A stretch of 64,000 nt of DNA from Leisingera sp. M658 (GTDB taxonomy: Bacteria; Pseudomonadota; Alphaproteobacteria; Rhodobacterales; Rhodobacteraceae), in the NCBI RefSeq assembly GCF_025144145.1, contig NZ_CP083546.1:2558501-2622500 (forward strand), read 5' to 3'. The stretch's first letter is position 1. The number at the start of each line of letters is the position of its first letter. A program made the position numbers and the translations under genes. Below, piece after piece: positions 16,595 through 25,354 of the stretch. The notes below the pieces were generated by a model. The model had not been told where the DNA came from. It saw only the letters and a program-made list of their open reading frames with translations, and ran no database searches.

Positions 16595-17836
16595 ATGACC
16601 CGGACCACCCCCACCCGGACCGCATTCCGCGGCCTGCCCCGTGCAAGGCTGCTGGCCGCATTGCCGCTGGCCGGGATGCTGACCGGGGTGCTGGCCGCCT
16701 GCCAGGGCCCCCTGGATTATGACCTGCGCGGCCAGTTGGGCGCCTTTAACACGGCAGGCGCGGCGCAGACTGCAACCGCGAACCGGCCTTCGCCGGATAC
16801 CCGCGGCCTGATCTCCTACCCCTCTTATCAGGTGGCGGTGGCGCAGCGCGGCGATACGGTTTCGGACGTCGCTGCCCGCATCGGCCTGCCGCCCGCGGAA
16901 GTGGCCCGGTTCAACGGCATGGAAACCGGCGACAAGATGCGCCAGGGCGAAGTGCTGGCGCTGCCGCGCCGCGCGCCGGACAGCCTGCCTGGCAACGCCA
17001 CTGCAGGGTCCGTCGATATTGCTACGCTGGCGGGCCAGGCCATTGACACCGCACCGCTGACCTCGCCCAACCCCGGTTCCGTCACCCCTACTGCAATCCA
17101 GCCGGTGCCCAAGCCGCAGCCGCCCAAGGTGCAGGCCGGCCCCGAGCCGGTGCGTCACAAGGTGAAACGCGGCGAGACCGCCTATACCATCTCAAGGCTC
17201 TATCAGGTGCCGGTGAAATCGCTGGCGGAATGGAACGGCCTGGGCAGCGATTTTGCGGTGCGCGAAGGCCAGTTCCTGTTGATCCCCTTGAAAGAAGAGC
17301 CCGCACCCCGGCCGGCCCCGGCCGCTGCTGCCGTGGCAGTCACCGAACCGGGGGCCGGTTCTGAAACGCCGGTGCCGCCAAGCGCCAGCCAGCCGCTGCC
17401 GGAAGAAAAAGTCGAGCCCGCCGCCGTCAAACCTGCGGCGGAAACCCTGCCCAAGCCGGAGCTGCCCAAACCCACCCGCGCCAGCAGTGCTGCCATGGCC
17501 TATCCGGTGCAGGGCAAGATCGTCAAAACCTACTCCAAGGGCCGGAATGACGGTATCGACATCGCTGCCGCTGCCGGTGCGCCGGTGAATGCCGCTGAGG
17601 CCGGCACTGTTGCTGCGATCACCAAGGATTCCAATAATGTGCCGATTGTGGTGATCCGCCACAGCCAGAAACTGCTGACGGTCTATCAGAACGTTGGCAA
17701 TATCACCGTGAAGAAGGGCGAAAGCGTGGTTCGCGGCCAGCGCATCGCCTCGCTGCGCGGCGGCGACGATGCCTATGTGCATTTCGAAGTGCGCGACGGA
17801 TTTGAAAGCATAGACCCGCTGAGATACTTGAACTGA
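16595..17836 (+). CDS. nlpD: NlpD-like lipoprotein with LysM and degenerate M23 domains
   Basis: A 413-residue envelope lipoprotein. The signal ends in VLAAC (lipobox); two LysM peptidoglycan-binding repeats follow (VAVAQRGDTVSDVAARIG and VKRGETAYTISRLYQ), then a Pro/Ala/Glu-rich linker and an M23 (LytM) domain (about 300-413). Zinc ligands are lost: NDGIDIA in place of HxGxD, and AYVHFEVR lacks the first His of HxH. This is as in E. coli NlpD, which activates cell-wall amidases instead of cutting itself. The ATG at 16595 has GAGGAGAG directly upstream. The surE-pcm-nlpD order supports the call. Confidence 0.9.
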   Translation: MTRTTPTRTAFRGLPRARLLAALPLAGMLTGVLAACQGPLDYDLRGQLGAFNTAGAAQTATANRPSPDTRGLISYPSYQVAVAQRGDTVSDVAARIGLPPAEVARFNGMETGDKMRQGEVLALPRRAPDSLPGNATAGSVDIATLAGQAIDTAPLTSPNPGSVTPTAIQPVPKPQPPKVQAGPEPVRHKVKRGETAYTISRLYQVPVKSLAEWNGLGSDFAVREGQFLLIPLKEEPAPRPAPAAAAVAVTEPGAGSETPVPPSASQPLPEEKVEPAAVKPAAETLPKPELPKPTRASSAAMAYPVQGKIVKTYSKGRNDGIDIAAAAGAPVNAAEAGTVAAITKDSNNVPIVVIRHSQKLLTVYQNVGNITVKKGESVVRGQRIASLRGGDDAYVHFEVRDGFESIDPLRYLN

Positions 17837-17861
17837 CGGCGGTAAGGATCTGCAAACAAAC

Positions 17862-17889
17862 AAAAGCCCGGCACAATCGCCGGGCTTTT
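17862..17889. terminator. Bidirectional terminator between nlpD and the DUF815 gene
   Basis: AAAAGCCCGGC, loop ACAATC, GCCGGGCTTTT: an 11-bp stem with A tract and T tract on either side, placed between convergent genes, so it can serve both. Confidence 0.9.
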
Positions 17890-17920
17890 CTGGTTTCAGG
17901 CATTGCGAAGTCGTTGCGGC

Positions 17921-18763
17921 CTATCGCAGCGCCACCCCGTGCCGCCCGGCCAGATCGGTGAAGAACTGCCAGGCCACCCGGCCCGACCGCGCGCCGCGGG
18001 TCGCCTGCCATTCAATGGCCTCGGCACGCAACACGTCTGTGTCCGCCGTGACGCCGTAAGCCGCACAATAGCCCTCGATCATCGCCAGATACTCGTCCTG
18101 ATCGCAAGGATGGAAGCCCAGCCACAGGCCGAAGCGGTCGGACAGAGAAACCTTCTCCTCAACCGCTTCCGACGGGTTGATGGCACTGGACCGTTCGTTT
18201 TCGATCATGTCCCGCGGCATCAGGTGGCGCCGGTTCGAGGTGGCGTAGAACACCACATTCTCGGGCCGCCCTTCGATACCGCCGTCCAGCACCGCCTTGA
18301 GGCTTTTGTAGTGCTGGTCGTCATGGCTGAATGACAGGTCGTCGCAAAACAGGATAAACCGGTTCTCCGAGCCGCGCAGATGGTTCAGCAGGCGCGCTAC
18401 CGAGGGCAGATCCTCGCGCTGCAGCTCCACCAGTTTCAGCCCTGGATGATCCGCCGCCAGGGCGCCATGCACGGCCTTCACCAGGCTGGATTTCCCCATC
18501 CCCCGCGCGCCCCACAACAGCGCGTTGTTGGCGGCGGCCCCTTGGGCAAACCGGCGGGTGTTCTCCAGCAGCGTATCGCGGGAGCGGTTGATGCCGACCA
18601 GCAGATCCAGATCAACCCGGCTCACCTGTTCCACCGCTTCCAGCCGTTCTGGCCCCACATGCCAGACAAAGGCGCTGGCGGCGTTGAAATCGGGTGCCTC
18701 CAAAGGTGCGGGCGACATCCGCTCCAGCGCCTCGGCAATGCGGGTCAATGCGATCTGGTCCAT
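17921..18763 (-). CDS. DUF815 family AAA+ ATPase
   Basis: A 280-residue ATP-binding protein. Walker A is GARGMGKSSL at about residues 85-94, Walker B is RFILFCDDLSF, and YATSNRRHLMPRDM with SDRFGLWLGFHP supplies the sensor region. This is the DUF815 pattern, a family of AAA+ ATPases with unknown substrate that is widespread in proteobacteria. The start has GGAGG a few bases upstream. It is convergent with nlpD and shares a terminator with it; the function remains unknown. Confidence 0.88.
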   Translation of the reverse strand: MDQIALTRIAEALERMSPAPLEAPDFNAASAFVWHVGPERLEAVEQVSRVDLDLLVGINRSRDTLLENTRRFAQGAAANNALLWGARGMGKSSLVKAVHGALAADHPGLKLVELQREDLPSVARLLNHLRGSENRFILFCDDLSFSHDDQHYKSLKAVLDGGIEGRPENVVFYATSNRRHLMPRDMIENERSSAINPSEAVEEKVSLSDRFGLWLGFHPCDQDEYLAMIEGYCAAYGVTADTDVLRAEAIEWQATRGARSGRVAWQFFTDLAGRHGVALR

Positions 18764-18860
18764 GGGTGCCTCCGTCCGTCAGTTGCCGCATTTCAAAGCA
18801 CGTTCAAGGCGGACCGGCAAGAGGCGAGAGACAGGCAGCGTGTCTGCAAGGGCAACAGGC

Positions 18861-19325
18861 CTAGGCCCTGCTTTTTCTGCGTGCGGCCATTCTGCGCCCG
18901 TCCCGAATGTTCATGCCCATCATCGTGAGGTTCAGCGCACCCGCCAATAGTTCAATGCCCTGCACAACGATGAATGCACCGTCAAAGTTTCCCGCACTTG
19001 CCCTTGCCTCCAGAAAGAAGGCCGCCGGCAGGAGAACCAGCAATCCATTTGCGGCAATAAAGGGCATGCGCTTCATCTTTGCACGGGCCGGGGCATCTTT
19101 GCGGCGGCGCCCGATCGCCATGCCTGAGCCCCCGGCAATGGCCATCGCCGGTATCAGGGCGAACATCCCCAAGAGGATTCTGGATTTGACCAGGGCAATG
19201 GTTTCCGGTGTTCCCAAAACCTCGCTGAGCACTGTGGACGTCCAGAACGTCAGAATGATCAGGAAGGCGGTTACACCTGCGGCTGCGTGGACTTTCTGTT
19301 TCATGGCAATCTGATCCCGGATCAT
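18861..19325 (-). CDS. Four-helix membrane protein of unknown function
   Basis: A 154-residue inner-membrane protein with four hydrophobic segments (about 14-36, 46-66, 86-104 and 115-137) and basic loops and tail (GRRRKDAPARAKMKR, GRRMAARRKSR). The ATG at 19325 directly follows the stop of the upstream monooxygenase-like gene, so both form one operon controlled by the divergent MarR regulator. I know similar unnamed proteins from proteobacteria but no function. It could be an exporter-like or accessory protein; that is a guess. Confidence 0.72.
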   Translation of the reverse strand: MIRDQIAMKQKVHAAAGVTAFLIILTFWTSTVLSEVLGTPETIALVKSRILLGMFALIPAMAIAGGSGMAIGRRRKDAPARAKMKRMPFIAANGLLVLLPAAFFLEARASAGNFDGAFIVVQGIELLAGALNLTMMGMNIRDGRRMAARRKSRA

Positions 19326-19694
19326 TCAGGTGACACAGTGATTGGCGACAGCCAATTTTTTGAACAGATGCGGCTTGGCGATTGCGCTTTCCGGGTACTG
19401 TGCAATGCGGCGTTGGAATTCCGGGTGCATGAATGCCGCACGAAAGCTTTGCACGTCCTGCCAGACAGCATAGTTCACATAGGTCGCGCTGCCGGCGATC
19501 CCCTTGTGCATCTGTGTCGAAATGTACCCGGGCTGCGCCTTCATGAAATCAGCGTCATGCGCCCAAGCATCCAACAAGGCCTGCTCATCAGATGGGTCTA
19601 TTGTGAACAGGTTCATCAGGACAACCGGGCCTTCTTCGGCGTCCATCTGTTCGAAAAGCGTGACGGCGCTGTCGAGTTCTGCAAGTTCAGGCAT
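19326..19694 (-). CDS. Antibiotic biosynthesis monooxygenase-like (ABM fold) protein
   Basis: A 122-residue small protein with the dimeric ferredoxin-like fold pattern: PVVLMNLFTIDPSDEQALLD, MKAQPGYISTQMHKG, YVNYAVWQDVQSFRAAF. This is the ABM/DUF4864-like arrangement seen in cofactor-free oxygenases and many stress proteins. The ATG at 19694 is chosen because AAAGGA lies upstream; an in-frame alternative lies at 19712. It is divergent from the MarR gene across two identical operator palindromes, so it is a likely MarR target. Confidence 0.8.
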   Translation of the reverse strand: MPELAELDSAVTLFEQMDAEEGPVVLMNLFTIDPSDEQALLDAWAHDADFMKAQPGYISTQMHKGIAGSATYVNYAVWQDVQSFRAAFMHPEFQRRIAQYPESAIAKPHLFKKLAVANHCVT

Positions 19695-19713
19695 GTGGGT
19701 TCCTTTCACCAAT

Positions 19714-19747
19714 ATAGCATGCTATGTATCATTGCATAGCATGCTAT
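19714..19747. promoter_or_regulatory. Tandem MarR-type operator palindromes
   Basis: The perfect 12-base palindrome ATAGCATGCTAT occurs twice, at 19714-19725 and 19736-19747, with centres 22 bases apart (about two helical turns). They lie exactly between the divergent ABM-like and MarR genes, so they are the probable binding sites for the MarR protein, controlling both directions. Confidence 0.82.
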
Positions 19748-19766
19748 TCAAGTGCAGATCTGGCAC

Positions 19767-20198
19767 ATGAAATTCGAAAAAGAAAACTCCGCCGGTTATC
19801 TGGTGAATCACACCGCCCGCCTGTTTGCCGCCGGCTTGCAGGAGCGTATCACTCCGCTTGGCATTACCATTGGGCAATTCCCCATTCTGCTGGAACTTTG
19901 GGTCAAGGACGGGGTGACCCAGCGCGAGCTGCTGCAGAAGCTGGCGCTGGAACAGGCGACCCTTGCCAACACACTGAACCGAATGGAAAGAGACGGGCTG
20001 ATTGTCAGGAAGAAACACCCGTCAGACGCGCGGTCACAGCAAATCTGGCTGACCGCAAAAGGACAGGCCACACGGGAAAGCGCATATCAGGCTGCCAACG
20101 ACCAGAACGAGCAATCCCTAGCTCCCCTATCAATCGAGGAGAGGAAACAGTTCATGGGGTTGATGCGCCGGATAATCAGCGCTGGAAACTGCGGATGA
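19767..20198 (+). CDS. MarR family transcriptional regulator
   Basis: A 143-residue winged-helix regulator. The helix-turn-helix region reads GVTQRELLQKLALEQATLAN followed by TLNRMERDGLIVRKKHPSDARSQQIWLTAKG, the MarR signature with its wing. The ATG at 19767 gives MKFEKENSAGYLVNHTARLF; an upstream GTG at 19752 is also in frame and no good ribosome site decides between them. It is divergent from the ABM-like/membrane operon and should bind the two palindromes at 19714-19747. The ligand is unknown. Confidence 0.9.
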   Translation: MKFEKENSAGYLVNHTARLFAAGLQERITPLGITIGQFPILLELWVKDGVTQRELLQKLALEQATLANTLNRMERDGLIVRKKHPSDARSQQIWLTAKGQATRESAYQAANDQNEQSLAPLSIEERKQFMGLMRRIISAGNCG

Positions 20199-20267
20199 CT
20201 GCCTACGCAGCGGCCGCCAAAGCCAGAGACCCGGCACCACAACTATCAATCAATGGTATGCAACCCA

Positions 20268-20299
20268 AGAAAGGCGCGCCCTCGCGGACGCGCCTTTCT
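20268..20299. terminator. Bidirectional terminator between marR and tatC
   Basis: AGAAAGGCGCG and CGCGCCTTTCT form an 11-bp stem around a 10-base loop, between the convergent marR and tatC genes. The T tracts are short (three), so efficiency is uncertain. Confidence 0.75.
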
Positions 20300-20318
20300 G
20301 CTTCAAACCGTCTTTGGC

Positions 20319-21221
20319 CTACTTGTCCTTGCCGTCTTCAGCTTCGAATTCAGCCATCATCGGATCGTCGGGATGGGCGTCCATCTCGTCCTCATCGTCA
20401 TAATACCCCTCGGCGCGCAGCTTGGCTTCACGCTTGGCCTCGACCCGGCGGACCAGGAGAATTGAGATCTCGTACAGCCCGTAAACCACCACAAACAGGA
20501 TCACTTGGGTGATCACATCCGGCGGGGTCACCAGCGCGGCCAGCACCAGAATCGCCACCACCGCGTATTTGCGGACCGAGCCCAGGCCATCGGCGCTCAC
20601 CAGCCCGGCCTTGCCCATCAGCGTCAGCAGAACCGGCAGCTGGAAGCACAGGCCAAAGGCCACGATGAATTTGATGGTCAGGTTCAGATACTCCTGCGCC
20701 GAGCCTTGGAACACCACGCTAAGGCCCTGGTTCACTTCCTCACCGGTGACAGCCTCGCCGCCGGTTCCGAATTGCTGGAATCCAAGGAAGAAGTCATAGG
20801 CCAGCGGTGTCACCACATAAAAGGCAAAACTGGCCCCCAGAATGAACATGAACGGCGAGGCGAGCATAAAGGGCAGGAACGCGCCCTTTTCATTCTTGTA
20901 GAGCCCGGGCGCCACAAACCGCCACATCTGGAATCCGATATAGGGAAACGCCAGGATAAAGCCGCCCAGGAAGGAAATCTTGATCGCGACAAAGAAACCC
21001 TCCTGCGGGCTGATGAAGATCAGCGCGCAGTCCTGGCCGCCTTCAGCCAGCACCTGGCACAAAGGCGCAGTGAGGAAGTTGAACACCGGCGTTGCCACGG
21101 TGAAACAGATCACCATGCCGACGATGAAAGCCGCAACCGAATGGATCAGCCGGTTGCGCAGCTCGGCCAGATGCTCGATCAGCGGCGCGGTTGAGTCGTC
21201 GATCTCATCCGTGTTGCTCAT
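20319..21221 (-). CDS. tatC: Sec-independent translocase subunit TatC
   Basis: A 300-residue, six-helix inner-membrane protein that recognises twin-arginine signal peptides. Family stretches: [40 protein letters not shown] and the [11 protein letters not shown] segment. The C-terminal tail is long and acidic ([30 protein letters not shown]), which extends beyond the usual 250-260 residues. Its ATG overlaps the tatB stop (ATGA, 21218-21221). It is the last gene of a tatABC operon. Confidence 0.97.
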   Translation of the reverse strand: MSNTDEIDDSTAPLIEHLAELRNRLIHSVAAFIVGMVICFTVATPVFNFLTAPLCQVLAEGGQDCALIFISPQEGFFVAIKISFLGGFILAFPYIGFQMWRFVAPGLYKNEKGAFLPFMLASPFMFILGASFAFYVVTPLAYDFFLGFQQFGTGGEAVTGEEVNQGLSVVFQGSAQEYLNLTIKFIVAFGLCFQLPVLLTLMGKAGLVSADGLGSVRKYAVVAILVLAALVTPPDVITQVILFVVVYGLYEISILLVRRVEAKREAKLRAEGYYDDEDEMDAHPDDPMMAEFEAEDGKDK

Positions 21222-21697
21222 GATTTGGCCTCTTCTTCCGTTTTCGGTGCCGCAGGCTTCAGCGCCGCCTCGGCCTCTTCGGCCTTGGCCAGCGCCGCTT
21301 CCGCCTCGCGCGCCTTGCGCTCAGCTGCGGCACGCGCTGTGGACGCCTGGATCTTCTTGGCATCTTCCGCGCGCTCAGCGGCCAGCTTGCCGGTCTCGCT
21401 TTCGGGGTCGAATTTGGTCGGGTCGATCGATTTAGCCATTTCCTGCGCTGCCTGTTTCACCCCGTCCATGGCAGAGCCCATGGGGTTCGATGCAGCCTTC
21501 AGGCCCTTGGCCATATCGTTGACCCCGGCCTCATCCGCCGCGTCATGCATCGCCCGGCTGAATTCGCGCGCCATCCCCTTGGCCTTGCCCACGAACCGTC
21601 CCACATTTCGGAACAGCACCGGCAGGTCCTTGGGGCCGACCACGATCAGCGCGACCACGCCAATGACCAGCAGTTCGGTCCACCCAAGATCAAACAT
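21218..21697 (-). CDS. tatB: Sec-independent translocase subunit TatB
   Basis: A 159-residue protein with one N-terminal membrane helix ([20 protein letters not shown]), the hinge GPKDLP and an amphipathic helix, followed by a long Ala/Glu/Lys-rich, probably coiled-coil tail (about 90-159). TatB forms the signal-peptide receptor with TatC. It begins six bases after tatA and overlaps tatC. Confidence 0.95.
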   Translation of the reverse strand: MFDLGWTELLVIGVVALIVVGPKDLPVLFRNVGRFVGKAKGMAREFSRAMHDAADEAGVNDMAKGLKAASNPMGSAMDGVKQAAQEMAKSIDPTKFDPESETGKLAAERAEDAKKIQASTARAAAERKAREAEAALAKAEEAEAALKPAAPKTEEEAKS

Positions 21698-21703
21698 AGA
21701 CGG

Positions 21704-21919
21704 TTATGCCTTGTCTTTTTCGGTCTCGGGCGTGACGTCTTTCGCTTCGGCGGCGGTATCTTCTTCCAGCTCCTTGCTGCCTTCGCTGATGCCCTTCTTG
21801 AACGAGGTGATGCCTTTGCCGACTTCGCCCATCAGCGAGGAAATCTTGCCGCGCCCGAACAGGACCAGAACCACGACAGCGATAAGCAGAATACCAGGCA
21901 GGCCGATGTTGTTGAGCAT
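21704..21919 (-). CDS. tatA: Sec-independent translocase subunit TatA
   Basis: A 71-residue pore-forming Tat subunit: a single N-terminal helix ([20 protein letters not shown]), the FGRGKI hinge, then the amphipathic helix [18 protein letters not shown]. It has an acidic tail. First gene of tatABC; GGAGAGA lies just upstream of the ATG. The gap to 22145 probably contains the divergent promoters of tatA and the next gene. Confidence 0.95.
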   Translation of the reverse strand: MLNNIGLPGILLIAVVVLVLFGRGKISSLMGEVGKGITSFKKGISEGSKELEEDTAAEAKDVTPETEKDKA

Positions 21920-22145
21920 GAGAGTCTCTCCTTCTTGTTCCGGCGCCGATCAGCGGCGCCGGTGGAATTGTTCGCTACGGGTTTAGCGCGGGCTGCGCGT
22001 TGAGCGAAAGCAACTCTGCGCACGCAAGGCACCCGTAAACCTCGGATTCTGCGTTTTTTGCAGGCAGCCCGCATTCAACTGACAGGTATATGTCAGTTGT
22101 GGCCCGGTAAATCCAGCCCATCACAAACACCAAAGGAGAAACGTG

Positions 22146-22454
22146 ATGAGCAAACATGTCGCCGAAATCGTGACTTTCAAACTGGCCGACGGCGTGAGTC
22201 CCGAGAAATTTGTCTCTCTCAGTCAGGCCAGCGAGGCTTTTGTACGGTCCCAGCCCGGCTTTCTGCACCGGCAGCTAAGCTGCGGCGAAGATGGGCACTG
22301 GACCGATTATGTCATCTGGAAGGACATGGAAACAGCGCATAGGGTGGCCGCCGAATTCCACAAGCAGGACTTCTGCGCCGATCTGATGAAGGCCATCGCG
22401 CCGGATAGCGCAAAAATGCGCCATGAAGAAGTGCTGTGGGATATGGCCGCCTGA
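22146..22454 (+). CDS. Small ABM-like dimeric alpha/beta-barrel protein
   Basis: A 102-residue protein with the ferredoxin-like pattern IVTFKLADGVSPEKFVSLSQ, VRSQPGFLHRQLSC and WTDYVIWKDMETAHRVAAEF, similar to ABM or stress-responsive A/B barrel proteins. ATG 22146 has AAGGAGA at the right distance; a GTG three bases earlier is possible. It lies 80 bases upstream of a WYL-type regulator on the same strand, so the two may be linked. Function unknown. Confidence 0.78.
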   Translation: MSKHVAEIVTFKLADGVSPEKFVSLSQASEAFVRSQPGFLHRQLSCGEDGHWTDYVIWKDMETAHRVAAEFHKQDFCADLMKAIAPDSAKMRHEEVLWDMAA

Positions 22455-22534
22455 TCTGGCCCAAGCCGCGCCCGGCACCTGCGCCGGGCGCGGCCCTTGA
22501 CCTCTCCCCCTTTCCCGCGCCAAGGGTGGTTCCC

Positions 22535-23209
22535 ATGCGCCGCACCGACCGCCTTTTCGAAATCATCCAGATCCTGCGCGACGGGAAACTGCACCTTGCC
22601 CGGGACATTGCCGAACGGCTGGAGGTCTCGACCCGCACCATCTACCGCGATATGGACACGCTGACGGCCTCCGGCGTGCCGGTCGAGGGCGAACGCGGCG
22701 TCGGCTATATGGTGCGCGAGCAGATCAGCCTGCCGCCGCTGACGCTGACGCCGGAAGAATTGGAGGCGCTGAATCTCGGCATGGCAATCGTGGCCGAGGC
22801 CGCCGACCCGGACCTCAAATCCGCAGCCCAGTCACTGGCGGCCAAGGTGGATGCAGTGCTGCCGGAACAGACCATCGCCGAAGCCGACGCCTGGAAATTC
22901 GCGGTCTACCCCTTCTCGGACGCAGCACGCGCCCTTGCCCATATGCCGGCCCTGCGCGCCGCCATCAAAGCCCGCCAGAAACTGCAGCTCAGCTATCGCC
23001 GCATCGACGGCACTCTGACAGGCCGCAGGATCCGCCCTCTGCACATGGAATACTGGGGCCGGGTCTGGACCCTCACCGCCTGGTGCGAGACCCGCGGGGA
23101 TTTCCGGGTGTTCCGGGTCGACCTGATCGAAGACGCCTCCGCCCTGCCCGAACTTTTCGTCGACGAACCCGGCAAACGCCTGCAGGACTACGACCCATAC
23201 GGCTCCTGA
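22535..23209 (+). CDS. HTH (DeoR-like) regulator with WYL domain, YafY type
   Basis: A 224-residue regulator. The N-terminal winged helix is RRTDRLFEIIQILRDGKLHL followed by ARDIAERLEVSTRTIYRDM; the WYL domain occupies about 135-215 (QLSYRRIDGTLTGRRIRPLHMEYWGRVWTLTAWC, with the expected R-x-F near VFRVDLIED). WYL regulators sense nucleic-acid or small ligands; targets here are unknown. The ATG at 22535 gives the canonical MRRTDRL start; the longer open frame upstream has poor codon usage. Confidence 0.9.
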   Translation: MRRTDRLFEIIQILRDGKLHLARDIAERLEVSTRTIYRDMDTLTASGVPVEGERGVGYMVREQISLPPLTLTPEELEALNLGMAIVAEAADPDLKSAAQSLAAKVDAVLPEQTIAEADAWKFAVYPFSDAARALAHMPALRAAIKARQKLQLSYRRIDGTLTGRRIRPLHMEYWGRVWTLTAWCETRGDFRVFRVDLIEDASALPELFVDEPGKRLQDYDPYGS

Positions 23210-23230
23210 GCCCCGGCATTCACCTTTGCA

Positions 23231-23273
23231 AAAATACTCCGGGGGAGGCCCGCAGGGCCGGGGGCAGCGCCCC
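23231..23273 (-). repeat. GC-rich intergenic repeat, copy 2
   Basis: Reverse-complement copy of the element at 5509-5552, ending CTCCCCCGGAGTATTTT on the minus strand. It starts directly at the stop of the minus-strand GNAT gene and runs in the same direction as that gene. Confidence 0.75.
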
Positions 23274-24152
23274 CTATCCCAGCTCGAAACTGGTGACACC
23301 GTAGATCAGATCCGTTTCCAGCTGCGGCGCTGTACCGCGGTACATCCGGGCGGTCTCAAAAACCGGCGCCAGTCCCAGGGAGCGCGCCAGATCCACCGCT
23401 GCAGCATGGGGTTCCGGCACATCCAGAAATACCTCCTGCCCTTCCGGCAGTTCATGCAGCAGCCGCGCCAGCACCGCTTCTGCCGCCGGACGCGACGTGG
23501 CAACAAGCGGCCCGATCTTGCAGCCGCTGGCGCAGGGCCGCAGGGTGCCGAAAGCGGCAAGGCCGCCATGCTGATGCGCGGCGCAGGAAACATGCCCCTC
23601 AGCCCCCAGCCAATGCTGCCAGAACCCCCGGCGCGGCGCTGGGAAGACGCGGGCATCCAGTGCCTCCAGCTCTGCCCCCGGTTCTGTCAGCGGTGTCACC
23701 TCATATTCCTGCGAAACCGCCAGCCCGCCGGACAGCACCCCGCCAAAGCGGATATTGCGGTAAGCCAGTTCAAAGCCGGAGCGGCAGTAGTTCTCCTGCT
23801 GGTCCACCACGCCGTCCAGGCCAACAACCCGGCTCCCGGCGTGTTCCAGCGCCTTTTGCCACAAGGCATAGCCATACCCCTGCCCGCGATGCTGTGATGC
23901 AACAATGTAGAAACCGAGGAACGCAAACGCCTGCCCGTAGTTCACCACCGAGACGCAAGCAATTATCTGCCCGTCCAGGAAACCGCCCCAGAACCCTTCG
24001 GAATCAACCGCGCCGAAACAGGCCGCGTCCTGATGGCCGGGGTTCCAGCCTTCACGCGCGGCCCAGTCAACGGCGATCTGGATTTCCGCGCCGCTCAATG
24101 CCCTGATCCGATAGCTATCCTGCAACTGCACCTCCTGTCTAATTGGAGACAA
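23274..24152 (-). CDS. GNAT family N-acetyltransferase
   Basis: A 292-residue protein with an N-terminal GNAT domain (acetyl-CoA site YIVASQHRGQGYGYALWQKAL, about residues 82-101) and a second domain resembling the C-terminal half of YitH-like acetyltransferases (LGPL/IGPLVATSRPAAEAVLARL, then VFLDVPEPHAAAVDLARSLGL). The two-domain form occurs in a family thought to act on small metabolites; no substrate is evident. Its start lies close to, and points away from, the end of the FbpC-type gene on the same strand. Confidence 0.88.
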   Translation of the reverse strand: MSPIRQEVQLQDSYRIRALSGAEIQIAVDWAAREGWNPGHQDAACFGAVDSEGFWGGFLDGQIIACVSVVNYGQAFAFLGFYIVASQHRGQGYGYALWQKALEHAGSRVVGLDGVVDQQENYCRSGFELAYRNIRFGGVLSGGLAVSQEYEVTPLTEPGAELEALDARVFPAPRRGFWQHWLGAEGHVSCAAHQHGGLAAFGTLRPCASGCKIGPLVATSRPAAEAVLARLLHELPEGQEVFLDVPEPHAAAVDLARSLGLAPVFETARMYRGTAPQLETDLIYGVTSFELG

Positions 24153-24168
24153 AAATGCCCTTCAATTA

Positions 24169-25275
24169 TCAGGCAGGAAAGACAAAACAGCGGTTGCGGC
24201 GCACCGTCAGCCACATCACCCGGCCTTTTTCCGGCAAGAACACATTGGGCACCGTGGCTCGCAGGATCGAGCCGTCGAACTCCATCCGGAACTCCACCAG
24301 GCTTTCACTGCCCAGGAACCGCGCCCGTTCCACCACCGCGCGCGCAGGCACCCCGTCGCTGGGGGTCGGCAGCGGCCCCTTGCCCGCCCGGTCAAAATCA
24401 ATCCGCAGATGCTGCGGGCGGAACACGATCTCGACCGCGGTTCCATCCGGCACGCCGGGGGCCAGAAACTGGCCGAATGCGGTCTCGGCCAATGCCCCGC
24501 GCACTTCGGCCTTCAGCACATTCACATCGCTGAAGAACGCAACCGCGGCCTTGTCCACAGGGTGGGTATAGACGTTGTAGGGCGCGCCTTGCTGCACAAT
24601 TTTCCCGCCGCGCATCAGCGCGATCTCGTCGGCCATGCGCATCGCCTCTTCCGGTTCATGGGTGACCAGCAGGACCGCGGTGTCTTCCTCTTTCAGCAGG
24701 CTCAGCGTCTCATCCCGGATGCCGTCGCGCAGACGGTTATCAAGCCCCGAGAACGGCTCATCCATCAGCATGATCCGTGGCCGCGGCGCAATCGCGCGGG
24801 CCAAAGCAACCCGCTGCTGTTCGCCACCCGACAGCTGGTGCGGATAGCCGTCAATGAAACGTTTCAGCGCCACCCGGTTCAAGAGTTCCTCAACCCGGGC
24901 GCGTTTCTCATCCTTGCTGCCCTTCAGGCCGAAACCGACATTGTCAGCGACGCTCAGGTGCGGGAACAGGGCGAAATCCTGGAACATCAGCCCGATTTCG
25001 CGCCGCTCCGGCGGCACCCGGAACACCGTGTCGCAGATCAGCCTGCCATCCACGTAAATCTCGCCGCTGTCCTGCATCTCCACCCCGGCGATCATCCGCA
25101 GCGTGGTGGATTTTCCGCAGCCCGAAGGCCCCAGCAGGCAGGTCACCTGCCCCGCCTGGATCTGCAGCGAAACGTCATCCACCACCGCGCGCCCCTCAAA
25201 GAAGCGCTTGATGCGGCGGATCTCCAGACGCGGCGGCGTTTGCGTGCTGATCAGGTCGGCGGGGGCAGTGTTCAT
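24169..25275 (-). CDS. FbpC-type ABC transporter ATP-binding protein
   Basis: A 368-residue ATPase of the CUT/FbpC type, usual for Fe3+, polyamine or sugar importers. Walker A GPSGCGKST (about 49-57), Q-loop FQDFALFPHL, signature LSGGEQQRVALARA, Walker B IMLMDEPFSGLD and switch VTHEPEEAM are intact; a TOBE-like C-terminal region follows (about 270-368). The ATG at 25275 starts MNTAPADLIS; the longer open frame upstream overlaps the ArsM gene antisense-like region and lacks family similarity. No permease or binding protein is encoded beside it, so it is an orphan here. Confidence 0.88.
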   Translation of the reverse strand: MNTAPADLISTQTPPRLEIRRIKRFFEGRAVVDDVSLQIQAGQVTCLLGPSGCGKSTTLRMIAGVEMQDSGEIYVDGRLICDTVFRVPPERREIGLMFQDFALFPHLSVADNVGFGLKGSKDEKRARVEELLNRVALKRFIDGYPHQLSGGEQQRVALARAIAPRPRIMLMDEPFSGLDNRLRDGIRDETLSLLKEEDTAVLLVTHEPEEAMRMADEIALMRGGKIVQQGAPYNVYTHPVDKAAVAFFSDVNVLKAEVRGALAETAFGQFLAPGVPDGTAVEIVFRPQHLRIDFDRAGKGPLPTPSDGVPARAVVERARFLGSESLVEFRMEFDGSILRATVPNVFLPEKGRVMWLTVRRNRCFVFPA

Positions 25276-25354
25276 GAGGCCTCGGGGCTGTTTTCCGCGC
25301 GAAACGCTGGGGTCACGCCGGGATAGCAACCCTGCCGCAAGGCCGCAAGCCGCT

